DNA of 64,000 bases from Vespa crabro. Taxonomy: Eukaryota > Arthropoda > Insecta > Hymenoptera > Vespidae. Each line of letters opens with the position of its first letter. Positions within the stretch are counted from its first letter, which is position 1. The notes beneath the pieces were generated by a model. The model was not told where the DNA came from. It saw only the letters and a program-made list of their open reading frames with translations, and searched no databases. This document shows, piece after piece, positions 27,741 to 42,420 of the stretch. Both the position numbers and the translations under genes were made by a program. The stretch is from assembly GCF_910589235.1 (NCBI RefSeq), contig NW_025813595.1, positions 4,836,001 through 4,900,000 on the forward strand. Reading direction: 5' to 3'.

Positions 27741-30700
27741 GACGATAATAACGTAAATAATAATAACAATAATAATGATATTAATGATATTAACGATAAT
27801 AATAATAAAAATAATAACGATGACAAAGACAATTTCGATAGTAACGATAATAATAATTATAATAACCAGAATAACGATACTAACAATAACAATAATAGCG
27901 ATATTAACGATAATATTGATAAGAATATTAGCAATTCTAACGATAACAAACGACAAAAACGATAGTAAAGATAATAATATCTATAATAACGATAATTACA
28001 ATAATAATAATAGTAACGATAATAATAATAATAATAATATCGAAAAAGACAAGAACGATAATAACGGTAATAAGAATAATAATAAAGATAATTACGGTAA
28101 TAACGATAATAATAATAACAATAATAACGATAATAACGACATTCACGATAATAATAATTACAATAATAACGATAATAACGACAATAATGATAACAAGGAA
28201 AATAATTATAATAATAATATCAATAGAAACGATAAAATGGTAATACTTACGATTATAACGATAATAACGTTAATAACGATTATAACCATAATAAAATTAA
28301 TAACTATATTTACGTTAATGACAATAATAATATCAGCAATAATAGCGACAATAACGGTAACAATAATAATAACATTATTGACAATATTATCGATGATAAC
28401 GATAATAAGAATAACGGTAATGACAATAATAAAAATAATAGTAATAAAAATAATAATTATAATAACGTTTATAATAATAACAATGATAACGGAAATAATA
28501 ATAATAATATTAATAAAGATATTAGCAATAATAATAGTAGTAATTAATAACTATTATAACGAAATTAACGATAATAACGATAATATCTACAATAATTATA
28601 ACAATAACAACGATAATAAAAATAATAACGATAATAAGGATAATAACGATAAAACGATAATAACGATAATAATAAATATAGTAATAATAACAATAATAAC
28701 GACAATAACGATAATAATAATAATAATGATAATAGTAATAAAAACGATAATAATAAAAATAATAATAATAACGATAATAACGATAATAGTACATGTAATA
28801 ATAATACTAATAACTATTATAACGATAATAACGATAATAATGATAATAACGATTATAATAACAACGATAATACCGATAATGGTATTATTAATAATATCAA
28901 TAATAACGATATTTACGATAATAATAATAACAATAATATAGAAAAGAACGATATTATCTATAATAACGAAATTAATAATAACGATATTAACTATAAAAAC
29001 TATGAAACGATAAAAACAACATCAATATTACCGATAATATTGATAATAATAATAATGATAATAGCAATAATAACGATAATAAAGATATTAACGATAATAA
29101 TGATAAAGATAATAACGATAATAATAATAATAATAATATCAAAAATAACAATAATTACAATAATGACTATAATGACTATACTAATAATATCGATAATGAC
29201 GATGATAATAATATCTATAATAAAGTTAATAACGATAAAAATAATAATAATAATAACGATAATAACGATATCAATGATAATAACGATAATAGCGATAATA
29301 ATGATAATTATAATAACGATATTGACGACAATAATAATAATAATAATAGCGTTAAAACGGATAATAAGTACGTCACCGATAATAATAATAACAATAATGT
29401 CAATAAAAACGATAATAACGTTAATAATAATAAAAAAATGACGATTTTAACGATATTACGATAATAGCAATAACGATAATAAGGATAAAAATCTTAACAA
29501 TAATAACGATATTAAAGATTTTAACAATAAACATAATAAGGATATTAACGATTATAACGATAATAATGATAATAATAATAATAATAATAACATTAATAAA
29601 GTTAATAACGTAAATAGCGATAATAGCGATAATACTTATAATAATTATATCGAATATAACGATAATAACGATAATTATGAAATTAAATATAATAATAATA
29701 TCGATAATAATGATTATAACGATAATAACTATATTAACTATAAAAACGACAATAATTTTAATAATAATAATGAAAATAATAATACCGTTAATGACGATAA
29801 TAGCGATAATAGTAGTAGATGTAATATCAATAATAACAATAAAATCGATATAAAGATAATAACGATAATAATATTAACGATTATAACGAAAATAGTAATA
29901 ATAATAACAGCGATAATAAAGATAATAACGACAATAACGATAATAATGATAATAATGATAATATTTATAATAATAATAATAATAGTTTTAAAAATAATAA
30001 CAATAATGCCTTTAATAACGATAATAATTGTGGTAATGTTAAGAATCATAACAATAATAACGATATAACGATTATGACGATAACAATATTAATGATAATA
30101 ACGTCTTTTGTCATAATAATAATAATAACGATAATAATGATACATATAATAACAATAATACCGACAGTAACAACAACAATAATAATAATAATAACGATAA
30201 AAGGGATAATAACTATGTCAACGATAATAATAATAACAATAATATCAATAAAAAAGATAATAACGATATTAACGATAATAATGATAATAACAATAAGACC
30301 GATAGTAATGATACGATAATAACGATTACTGTAATGATAATATTACCGATAGTTTCAATAATAGCGGTAATGACGTTAATAATAAAAATAATAATATGGT
30401 AATAACGATATTAACGGAAATAAGGATAATAATAATATGAATAAAAACAATAATAGCGATATTAATGATAATAAGAATAATAAAGATAGTAACAATAATA
30501 GTAATAGTGATAATAATGTTAATAACGTTATTAACGATAATAACGATAATAATAATAACAGTAATAAAGACAACAATAATATCAATAATAACATCAATAA
30601 TAACTATAATAACGATAATAACAATAATGACGATAATAACGATAATAATAAATAAGATAATAACGACAATATCGATTATAATAATAATAACAATAACGGT

Positions 30701-30973
30701 AATAACGATAAAAACGATAATAACGATAATAACGATAATAATATTACTAATAACGACATTAATAACTATAATAAATATAATAACGATATGGTATTAACGA
30801 TACAGGCGACAATAGTAGTAATAGTAATAACGATAATAACGATAATAACGACAATAAAAATAATCATAATAAAAATAATAACGATATTATCGAAAATAAT
30901 GATAATAACGATAATAATAATAACAATAATATCGATAATAACTATAATAGAGATTATGACGGTAATGGAGACA

Positions 30974-31034
<61 letters not shown>

Positions 31035-31450
31035 TAATAATATTAAAGATTACAACGAAAATAAAGATAATAATAGCAGTAATAATAACAATAATAACGA
31101 TGATAATAAAAATAATAATAATAATAACGATAATAACGATAGTATCGATAATAATAATATCAATATTAATGATATTAACAATTATAGTAATATTAATAAT
31201 AAAGAAATTAACGATAATGACGATAATAATAATAATATTAACAACGATTATAAGAATAATAACGATAACATCGAGAATAATAATAACAATAATATCGATA
31301 ATGGCGATAATAACGATAATAACATTATTAATAGTAATAAGAATAAAGATAATATCGATAATATGTGTAATAGTAATAAAGTTTATAACGATAAAAACGA
31401 CAATAACGATCATAAGAATAACAAATGTAACGATAATAATAAACGATAAT
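27741..31450 (+). repeat. 3,710-bp unit, copy 2
   Basis: Sister to copy 3. Its private bases include A at 28997, T at 29650, T at 31175 and G at 31303. Module E marker at 30788. Confidence 0.9.
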
Positions 31451-34400
31451 GACGATAATAACGTAAATAATAATAACAATAATAATGATATTAATGATAT
31501 TAACGATAATAATAATAAAAATAATAACGATGACAAAGACAATTTCGATAGTAACGATAATAATAATTATAATAACCAGAATAACGATACTAACAATAAC
31601 AATAATAGCGATATTAACGATAATATTGATAAGAATATTAGCAATTCTAACGATAACAAACGACAAAAACGATAGTAAAGATAATAATATCTATAATAAC
31701 GATAATTACAATAATAATAATAGTAACGATAATAATAATAATAATAATATCGAAAAAGACAAGAACGATAATAACGGTAATAAGAATAATAATAAAGATA
31801 ATTACGGTAATAACGATAATAATAATAACAATAATAACGATAATAACGACATTCACGATAATAATAATTACAATAATAACGATAATAACGACAATAATGA
31901 TAACAAGGAAAATAATTATAATAATAATATCAATAGAAACGATAAAATGGTAATACTTACGATTATAACGATAATAACGTTAATAACGATTATAACCATA
32001 ATAAAATTAATAACTATATTTACGTTAATGACAATAATAATATCAGCAATAATAGCGACAATAACGGTAACAATAATAATAACATTATTGACAATATTAT
32101 CGATGATAACGATAATAAGAATAACGGTAATGACAATAATAAAAATAATAGTAATAAAAATAATAATTATAATAACGTTTATAATAATAACAATGATAAC
32201 GGAAATAATAATAATAATATTAATAAAGATATTAGCAATAATAATAGTAGTAATTAATAACTATTATAACGAAATTAACGATAATAACGATAATATCTAC
32301 AATAATTATAACAATAACAACGATAATAAAAATAATAACGATAATAAGGATAATAACGATAAAACGATAATAACGATAATAATAAATATAGTAATAATAA
32401 CAATAATAACGACAATAACGATAATAATAATAATAATGATAATAGTAATAAAAACGATAATAATAAAAATAATAATAATAACGATAATAACGATAATAGT
32501 ACATGTAATAATAATACTAATAACTATTATAACGATAATAACGATAATAATGATAATAACGATTATAATAACAACGATAATACCGATAATGGTATTATTA
32601 ATAATATCAATAATAACGATATTTACGATAATAATAATAACAATAATATAGAAAAGAACGATATTATCTATAATAACGAAATTAATAATAACGATATTAA
32701 CTATAATAACTATGAAACGATAAAAACAACATCAATATTACCGATAATATTGATAATAATAATAATGATAATAGCAATAATAACGATAATAAAGATATTA
32801 ACGATAATAATGATAAAGATAATAACGATAATAATAATAATAATAATATCAAAAATAACAATAATTACAATAATGACTATAATGACTATACTAATAATAT
32901 CGATAATGACGATGATAATAATATCTATAATAAAGTTAATAACGATAAAAATAATAATAATAATAACGATAATAACGATATCAATGATAATAACGATAAT
33001 AGCGATAATAATGATAATTATAATAACGATATTGACGACAATAATAATAATAATAATAGCGTTAAAACGGATAATAAGTACGTCACCGATAATAATAATA
33101 ACAATAATGTCAATAAAAACGATAATAACGTTAATAATAATAAAAAAATGACGATTTTAACGATATTACGATAATAGCAATAACGATAATAAGGATAAAA
33201 ATCTTAACAATAATAACGATATTAAAGATTTTAACAATAAACATAATAAGGATATTAACGATTATAACGATAATAATGATAATAATAATAATAATAATAA
33301 CATTAATAAAGTTAATAACGTAAATAGCAATAATAGCGATAATACTTATAATAATTATAACGAATATAACGATAATAACGATAATTATGAAATTAAATAT
33401 AATAATAATATCGATAATAATGATTATAACGATAATAACTATATTAACTATAAAAACGACAATAATTTTAATAATAATAATGAAAATAATAATACCGTTA
33501 ATGACGATAATAGCGATAATAGTAGTAGATGTAATATCAATAATAACAATAAAATCGATATAAAGATAATAACGATAATAATATTAACGATTATAACGAA
33601 AATAGTAATAATAATAACAGCGATAATAAAGATAATAACGACAATAACGATAATAATGATAATAATGATAATATTTATAATAATAATAATAATAGTTTTA
33701 AAAATAATAACAATAATGCCTTTAATAACGATAATAATTGTGGTAATGTTAAGAATCATAACAATAATAACGATATAACGATTATGACGATAACAATATT
33801 AATGATAATAACGTCTTTTGTCATAATAATAATAATAACGATAATAATGATACATATAATAACAATAATACCGACAGTAACAACAACAATAATAATAATA
33901 ATAACGATAAAAGGGATAATAACTATGTCAACGATAATAATAATAACAATAATATCAATAAAAAAGATAATAACGATATTAACGATAATAATGATAATAA
34001 CAATAAGACCGATAGTAATGATACGATAATAACGATTACTGTAATGATAATATTACCGATAGTTTCAATAATAGCGGTAATGACGTTAATAATAAAAATA
34101 ATAATATGGTAATAACGATATTAACGGAAATAAGGATAATAATAATATGAATAAAAACAATAATAGCGATATTAATGATAATAAGAATAATAAAGATAGT
34201 AACAATAATAGTAATAGTGATAATAATGTTAATAACGTTATTAACGATAATAACGATAATAATAATAACAGTAATAAAGACAACAATAATATCAATAATA
34301 ACATCAATAATAACTATAATAACGATAATAACAATAATGACGATAATAACGATAATAATAAATAAGATAATAACGACAATATCGATTATAATAATAATAA

Positions 34401-34683
34401 CAATAACGGTAATAACGATAAAAACGATAATAACGATAATAACGATAATAATATTACTAATAACGACATTAATAACTATAATAAATATAATAACGATATG
34501 GTATTAACGATACAGGCGACAATAGTAGTAATAGTAATAACGATAATAACGATAATAACGACAATAAAAATAATCATAATAAAAATAATAACGATATTAT
34601 CGAAAATAATGATAATAACGATAATAATAATAACAATAATATCGATAATAACTATAATAGAGATTATGACGGTAATGGAGACA

Positions 34684-34744
<61 letters not shown>

Positions 34745-35160
34745 TAATAATATTAAAGATTACAACGAAAATAAAGATAATAATAGCAGTAATAATAACA
34801 ATAATAACGATGATAATAAAAATAATAATAATAATAACGATAATAACGATAGTATCGATAATAATAATATCAATATTAATGATAATAACAATTATAGTAA
34901 TATTAATAATAAAGAAATTAACGATAATGACGATAATAATAATAATATTAACAACGATTATAAGAATAATAAGGATAATATCGAGAATAATAATAACAAT
35001 AATATCGATAATAGCGATAATAACGATAATAACATTATTAATAGTAATAAGAATAAAGATAATATCGATAATATGTGTAATAGTAATAAAGTTTATAACG
35101 ATAAAAACGACAATAACGATCATAAGAATAACAAATGTAACGATAATAATAAACGATAAT
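31451..35160 (+). repeat. 3,710-bp unit, copy 3
   Basis: Sister to copy 2. Its private bases include A at 33329, G at 34973 and T at 34979. Module E marker at 34498. Homology ends at 35173, just after the shared boundary word. Confidence 0.9.
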
Positions 35161-35173
35161 GACGATAATAACG

Positions 35174-36109
35174 ACAATAATAATAATAATAATAACAATT
35201 ACAATAATAACGCTAATAACTATAATAATGAGAACAATTATAACGACCAAAACGTTAATAACGATAATAATAATAGCAATAATAACAATAATACCGAAAT
35301 TAATAATAAAAAGCATAATAAAGTTAGTAACAATAATATTAATATTAATAATAATGTTAATAACATTATTAACGATAATAACGATAATTTCGATTATAAT
35401 AATAACAATAAAATCGATAGTAAGGATATTAATTATAACGATAATTACATTAATTACCATAATAACGACAAAAGTAATAATAATAATAACCATAATATCG
35501 ATAATACTGAAATATAAGGATTATAATAATAACAGTAATAACGATAATAACGATAATAACGATAATAATAATAATAATTTCAAAGGTTATAACGATATTA
35601 ACTAAAATATCGGTAATCATGATAATAACGATACTAATAATAATAATAATAACATTAAGAACGGTAATAACGATTATAATGATAATATCTATATTAACGT
35701 TATTATCAATAAGAGTAATAGTAATAATAGAGATATAGTAATAATAATGTTAATAACGTTATTAACAATAATAACGATAATAATATTAACAATTATAACA
35801 ATAATAAATATATTAAAAATAATAATAATATACGATAACAAAGATAACAACAACAATAATAAAAGTATACTAAGGAAAATATGGATAATAATGATAACAG
35901 CGTCAGTAAAAAAAATAATATTTTCGATAATAACTATAATGACAATAATAATATTGACGATATTAACGATAATAACAATTATAGTAATAACGATATTAAC
36001 GACAATATTAATAATAATAATTACGATAATAATGATATTAACGATAATAATAATAGTAATAATATCGATAATAACAATAATAGCGATAGTAATGATAATA
36101 ATTTTAACG
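35174..36109 (+). repeat. Plain triplet satellite after the tandem array
   Basis: Degenerate satellite beginning just after the array boundary word. No module or gene recognised. Confidence 0.6.
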
Positions 36110-36685
36110 CAAAAACGATTTTAAATATTTTAACGATATTAATAATAAGTATAATAACGATAATAACGATACTAATAATAATAATAGTAATAATAATAAA
36201 AATAAAAAATATAATTTGTATAATAACGATAATATTATTGGTAATGTTAAGAATAATAACAATAATAACGATAATAGCGATTATGACGATAACAATATTA
36301 TTGATAATAATGTCAATAGTAATAATAATAATAATAACTATAAGATCGATATTAACGATAATAACTATAATAACGATAATTACGATAAAAACGATTATAA
36401 TAATAACGATAATGACGATAATAGTAGTAATATTAATTAGGACAATAACGATATTTACGATAATAATTATAATAAAAATAAAGATAACAACGATAATAAC
36501 AATTACAACGATAATAATTATAACAATACTAATAATAATATCGAAAATTAAAAAATAATAATAGCAATAATAACAATAACATCAATAATAACGATAATAA
36601 TAATAACGATAATAACGATAAGAATAATAATGAAATATCGATAGTAACAATAATAATAATGATAATGATCATATCGTTAATAACG

Positions 36686-36718
<33 letters not shown>

Positions 36719-37130
36719 GCAATAATAACGATATTAACGATAATAACGATAATAATAAAAACAACATTAATAACGATATTAAAGGAAATAGTAATAACAA
36801 TAGTAACGAAAACAACGATAACAACATTTATAATAATAATAATACTATCGAAAGTAATTAAAATAAGGGTGACATCTATAATATTAATAATAATAATAAC
36901 GATAATAATGATAATAACTATAGTACTAATATTAATAATAGCGATAATAACGATATTAATGGCAATATCGATAATAACAGTAATATTAATAGTCATATTG
37001 AATATAATAACGATAATAAGAATAACAATAAAAACAATAATAACGATAATAACTATAATAAAATTTATAATAATATCGATAATAATGATAATAACGATAA
37101 TAATAAGAAAACTATTGTATCAATAATAAC
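36110..37130 (+). repeat. Composite module A-M, copy 2
   Basis: Matches 1-760: AAAACGATTTTAAATATTTT (36113), TTTGTATAATAACGATAATA (36213), AAAACAACATTAATAACGAT (36758), CGAAAGTAATTAAAATAA (36849) and AACAGTAATATTAATAGTCA (36975). About 270 bp at 36430-36700 is extra compared with copy 1. Block D seems to be missing. A 33-bp pure AAT run lies at 36686-36718, inside the extra segment or at its edge. Confidence 0.75.
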
Positions 37131-38584
37131 GATAATAACGATAATAATATAAACGATAATGAAGGTATAATAATAATAATAGCGATAACAACGAAAAATA
37201 CGATAATAACGGTATTGATAATAACGATAATAACGTTAATAACGATAATAATAATGGTACTAATAACAATAATAACAACACGAACGATAATAATAATAAT
37301 AATTATACTAATTATAATAATTTTTATGATAAACACGATAATAATGATTTTAATGATAATAATAATAATAATAATAATAATACAAACTTTAATAACTATA
37401 TTTACGATAATATCGATAATAATAATAGTAATAATAACGATAATAACGATTATAATGGCATTAATAATAATAATAATAAGATTAATAAAAATAATAATAA
37501 TTTTAACAATATTTACGATAATGACGATGATAATAACAATAATAACGATAACAATGATGATAAAAATAATAATAATAATATCCATCATAAAGTTAATTAC
37601 GATAATAAAGATAATAAGTATAATAATAATAACAATAATATTGATGGAACTATAATAACGATAATAACGATAATAATAATAATAATAAAAACGATAATAT
37701 TTATAACAACGATGATAACGAATATATTAAAATAATAAATAACGATAATTACGTTAAAACGATAATAATAATTGCAATAATAACGATAATAACGATAATA
37801 ATAACAATAGTAGGAACAATAATACGGATAATAACGATATTAACGATATTAATTATAACAATAATGACAATAAATATAATAATAATGATAATAACGTTAG
37901 TAACGACAATATTAATAAGTATGATAACGATTATAATGATATTAACGATAACAACAATAATAATAATAACATTAATAGGGATAATAATGGTAGTATTGAT
38001 AATAATAACAAAAATATTAACGATAATATCGATAACAATAATAATAATAATAACAATGATAACGATAATATAGATTATACCCATAATAATAATAACAATG
38101 ATAACGTTACCATTAATAATAATACTAACGACATAAACGAAAATAACCATAGTAATAGAACATTTTATAATAATAATAACATTAATAATGTGAATAACGA
38201 TAATAAAGATAATAAAATTAATAATAAAAACAATAATACAGGTAATAATGGTAATAATGATAATAACGATAAAAATAATAATATTAATAATAATTATAAT
38301 AACAATAATAACGATAATCATAATTACGATAATGACGATAATAATAAAAATAATAATAACGATAATTATAATGACAATAATAACGATAACGATGGAAATA
38401 ATGATAATAACGATGACATAAATAATGGTAAAAACTATAATAACGATAATAACGGTAATAATAATGACGATATTCAAAGATAGAAAAGGAAATAAAGATA
38501 ATAATATTAACGATAATAACGACAAGTTTAACAATAATAATAACGATAAAAGCAGCAATAAAATAAATAATAATAAAGATAAAA
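37131..38584 (+). repeat. Plain triplet satellite
   Basis: Degenerate satellite with a pure AAT run at about 37356-37382 and an interval near 38090-38200 with unusual words (GATTATACCCATAATAATAA, GAACATTTTATAATAATAAT). No gene. Confidence 0.55.
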
Positions 38585-38945
38585 ACGATATTATCGAAAG
38601 TAAATATAAAAGCTATAAAAATAATACTAATAAGAACAATAACAACGATAATAACGATCCTAAAAATAATAACAGTAACGATAATACGACAATAACAATA
38701 ACAACAATAAAAATGATAATAACGATAACAACAATAATACGGTTAATAACTATATTAACTATATCAATAATAACGGAAATAACATTAATATCGTTATTAA
38801 TAATAGCAACATTAAAGATAATGACGATAATAATAATAATAATAACGACCTTAATAACTATAATAAATATAATAATGATATGGTAATAACGATTAAAACG
38901 TTAGTAGTAATAGTAATAACAATAATAACGATAATATCTATTTAA
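38585..38945 (+). repeat. Dispersed module E, marker at 38880
   Basis: Words GATATTATCGAAAGTAAATA, AAAAGCTATAAAAATAATAC, ACTATATTAACTATATCAAT and then AACTATAATAAATATAATAA before ATATGGTAATAACGATTAAA. Collinear with 54180-54445 and 63430-63740. Confidence 0.7.
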
Positions 38946-40081
38946 TAATCTATAAAAAAAAAATAATAATAATAATAAAAGTAACAACGGTAATAGCGAT
39001 AATAACAATGATACTAATAATATCCATAAAAAGGATAATACCAATAATAATATTAATCATAATAAAGATAACAACGATAATAACGATAACAAATAAAATA
39101 CAGATAATAACGATAATAACAATTATAATCCTAATAATGATATTAATATTTATAATTATAACAGTAATACTGATAATAACGATATTAACGATAATAATAA
39201 TAATAATAATAACAATAATAACACTAATAACGTTAAAAGCGATAATAAGATTATTAACGATAATAACGATAATTATTATAACCATAATAATAATAATAAC
39301 GATGTTATCAATTATAACAATAACGATAATGACGATAATATCGATAATAATGATAATATTAATAATAATAATAACATTAATAACGATAATAACGATTATA
39401 AATATAATAATAATAACGAAAATAACGATAATAACGATATTAATGATAATAATAATAATACCAATATCAACAAAACCATAATAATGATAACAACGATAAT
39501 AATAATAATAATAATAAAAATAATAGTAATAATAATAACGTTAATTACGTTAATTACTATAATATTATTAGTAATTATAACAATATTAGCAATAATAACA
39601 ATAATAACGATAATAATAAAAACGATTATATCGAAAATTTCAATAATAATAATAACAATATTAACGATTATATAGATAAAATTAATAACAACAATTACAA
39701 TATTAAAAATAATAATCATAATAAATATAATAATAAGATTATTATTAATACCAATAATAACGATAATAAAGATAATAACGATAATAATGATAACGATAAT
39801 AACGATAATAGTAATAATAATAATATCAAAAATAACAATACGATAATAATTACGATAATGGCGATGATAATAATATCTATAATAACGTTAATAACGACAA
39901 TAATAATAACAAAAATATCAATAAAAAGGATAATAACGATAATAACAATAATAATATTAACAATAATAACGATAATAACTATATTCAAAATGACTCTAAT
40001 CTACGATAACGTAGACAAAAACAAGAACAATAATAGGAAAAATAACGATAATAAGGATAATAACGATAATAGCGTCAATAA
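38946..40081 (+). repeat. Plain triplet satellite with B-like fragment
   Basis: Mostly plain satellite. The stretch 39800-39950 (ATAATATCAAAAATAACAAT, then AATAATATCTATAATAACGT) resembles part of module B and the middle of the 3.7-kb unit. No gene. Confidence 0.5.
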
Positions 40082-40381
40082 TAATAATAGTAACGATAAT
40101 ATTGATATCGACGATAATAGCGATACTAGAGATATTAACGATAATAATAAAAACAATAATAACGATAATAACAATTATAATGATACTAACGAAAATAATA
40201 TTAATAATAATAGCAATAATAACAATAATAACGATAATTAAAATAATAATATTAACGATATTAAAGATAATATTAATAACAATAGTAACGATAACAACGA
40301 TAATATCCCTAATAATAATAATAATAATAACGAAAATAAAAATAATAACGATGACAACGATAAAAATAATAACAATAATAA
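40082..40381 (+). repeat. Local direct repeat G, copy 1
   Basis: About 300 bp repeated at 40628-40927 with a fixed offset of 546 bp (a multiple of 3). I count about 10 substitutions and no indel, so about 97% identity. Both copies contain the rare word AATATCCCTAATAATAA. Confidence 0.85.
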
Positions 40382-40627
40382 TGATAATAATGAAAAAAAT
40401 AATAATAGCAATAAAATTAATATCGCTAATAAAGCTAATCACGATAATAATAATAATGATAACGACGATGAAAATAATATTAATAATAACAATAATATCG
40501 ATTATAATAATAACGTGAAAAACGATAATAGCATTATTAATATTAAAGATAATAACATTAATAACGATAATAAAGGTAATAATAATAAATATGATAACGT
40601 TTATAACGATAATAACGATAATAATAA

Positions 40628-40927
40628 TAATAATAGTAACGATAATATCGATATCAACGATAATAGCGATAATAGAGATATTAACAATAATAATAAAAAC
40701 AATAATAACGATAATAACAATTATAATGATAATAACGAAAATAATATTAATAATAATAGCAATAATAACAATAATAACGATAATTAAAATAATAATATCA
40801 ACGATATTAAAGATAATATTAATAACAATAGTAACGATAATCACGATAATATCCCTAATAATAATAATAATAATAACGAAAATAAGGATAATAACGATGA
40901 CAACGATAAAAATAATAACAATAATAA
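40628..40927 (+). repeat. Local direct repeat G, copy 2
   Basis: Second copy, 546 bp downstream. Flanks on both sides are unrelated, so the duplicated block is about 300 bp with about 245 bp between copies. Confidence 0.85.
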
Positions 40928-42289
40928 CGATATTAATAATAATAATAACGATAGAAACGATATCAATGATTATAACGATAATAACGATAATAATAAGTAT
41001 AATAATAAAAATAACAACGATATTAACGATAGTAACGATAATAATAATAACAATAATATCGATAAAACGATAATAATGATAATACCGATTATAACGATAA
41101 TAACATTAATAATAATAGTAATAAAAAATAAAATAACAATAATAACGATAATAACGACAATTATTTTAATAGAAGTAATAATAACAATATTAACAATGTT
41201 TGCAATAATAATGATAACATCGATAATAATAATAACAATATTAACGATAATATCGATAATAATAATAACAATATTAACTGTAATAATAATTGTAACAATA
41301 TAAAGATAACAACGATATTATCGATAATAATGACAGTAATAATAACAATAATAACGATAGAAACGATAACAATTATAAATCGATAATAACGATAATAGCA
41401 GTTATAATCCTAATAACGATAATAATATTTATATGAATAACAATAATTATAATAATATCGAAAATAACGATAATAACAATAATAATAGTAGTAATAATAA
41501 TAATAATAACGATAATAGCGATAATAAGGTTAAAAACGATAATAAGGATAAATATAATAACCATATTACAAAAATAAAAATGTTATAAATGATAACAATA
41601 CCGATAGTAACGATAACATCGATAATAATAATAATATTATAAACGTTAACATCGATTATAGTAATAATAATAACATTAATAACGATAATAAAGTTAATAA
41701 TAATAATAATAATAATAAATATAATTACAATAATAATATTAGTAATAACATTAATAACTATCATAACGAAAATAACGATAATAACGATAACAATAATAAC
41801 GATTAAAACGATAATAACGACAATAATAAAAACGATAAAAACTATAATAGTAATAATAATAATACCGAAAAAAACGTTAATAAATTTAATAATAATAAAA
41901 ATAATAACGATAATGAATATATAAACGATATAAACGATGATAAAATCAAAAACTGCGATAATAACGATAGTAATAATTATTATAACTAAGATAAAAAAGA
42001 TATTAACGATATTAACGATAATAATTACAACAATAATAACGATAATAACGATAGTGGTAATAATAATATCAATAGTAAAAATAATGACGATAATGACGAT
42101 AATAATAATAATAAAAATAACGATAATAACGATAATAACTATAATAATAATAATATATGTATTAAAAATAATAACGATAATAACGATAATAACGCTAATA
42201 ATATTATTCTTAATGACCATAATAACGATAATTACGATAATGACGATAATAATAATAACAAAATTATCGATAATATCGATAATCATAAC
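40928..42289 (+). repeat. Plain triplet satellite with two shared short blocks
   Basis: The block 41159-41214 (ATTTTAATAGAAGTAATAAT, GTTTGCAATAATAATG) matches 8303-8357 and 48601-48655. The stretch 41925-42000 (ATATAAACGATGATAAAATC, CAAAAACTGCG) matches 51903-51975. The rest is plain. Confidence 0.6.
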
Positions 42290-42420
42290 TATAATAATAA
42301 CAACAATAACGATAATAACGTTAATAATAGAGATAATTATAACAATATTAAGAATAATAATTATAATAAAGATAATAACGATAATAATTGTAGTAGTGGT
42401 AAAAGTAATAATATTAAAGA
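42290..42420 (+). repeat. Block D fragment
   Basis: Short match to block D (AATTATAACAATATTAAGAA, then GTAGTAGTGGTAAAAGTAAT). Weaker than the other copies. Confidence 0.5.

Larger units (their letters stand above)
24031..35160 (+). repeat. Tandem triplication of a 3,710-bp unit
   Basis: Three head-to-tail copies of exactly equal length: 24031-27740, 27741-31450 and 31451-35160. Hand comparison finds about 19 differences between copies 1 and 2, 18 between 1 and 3, and 7 between 2 and 3, all single-base substitutions. That is about 99.5-99.8% identity with no indel. Copies 2 and 3 share most differences from copy 1, so the tree is (1,(2,3)). The 18-bp word ATAATGACGATAATAACG sits at all four boundaries (24026-24043 and 35156-35173 at the ends). 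3,710 is not a multiple of 3. Confidence 0.95.

Noticed and set aside
24031..35160. CRISPR array or phage-type repeat array
   Set aside because: Repeats are 3.7 kb, tandem and without short unique spacers. The 9-bp satellite has no spacer structure either.
24031..35160. Triplication as a pure assembly duplication
   Set aside because: Not fully excluded, but about 22 copy-specific bases with a consistent tree argue for three real copies; only long-read mapping can settle it.
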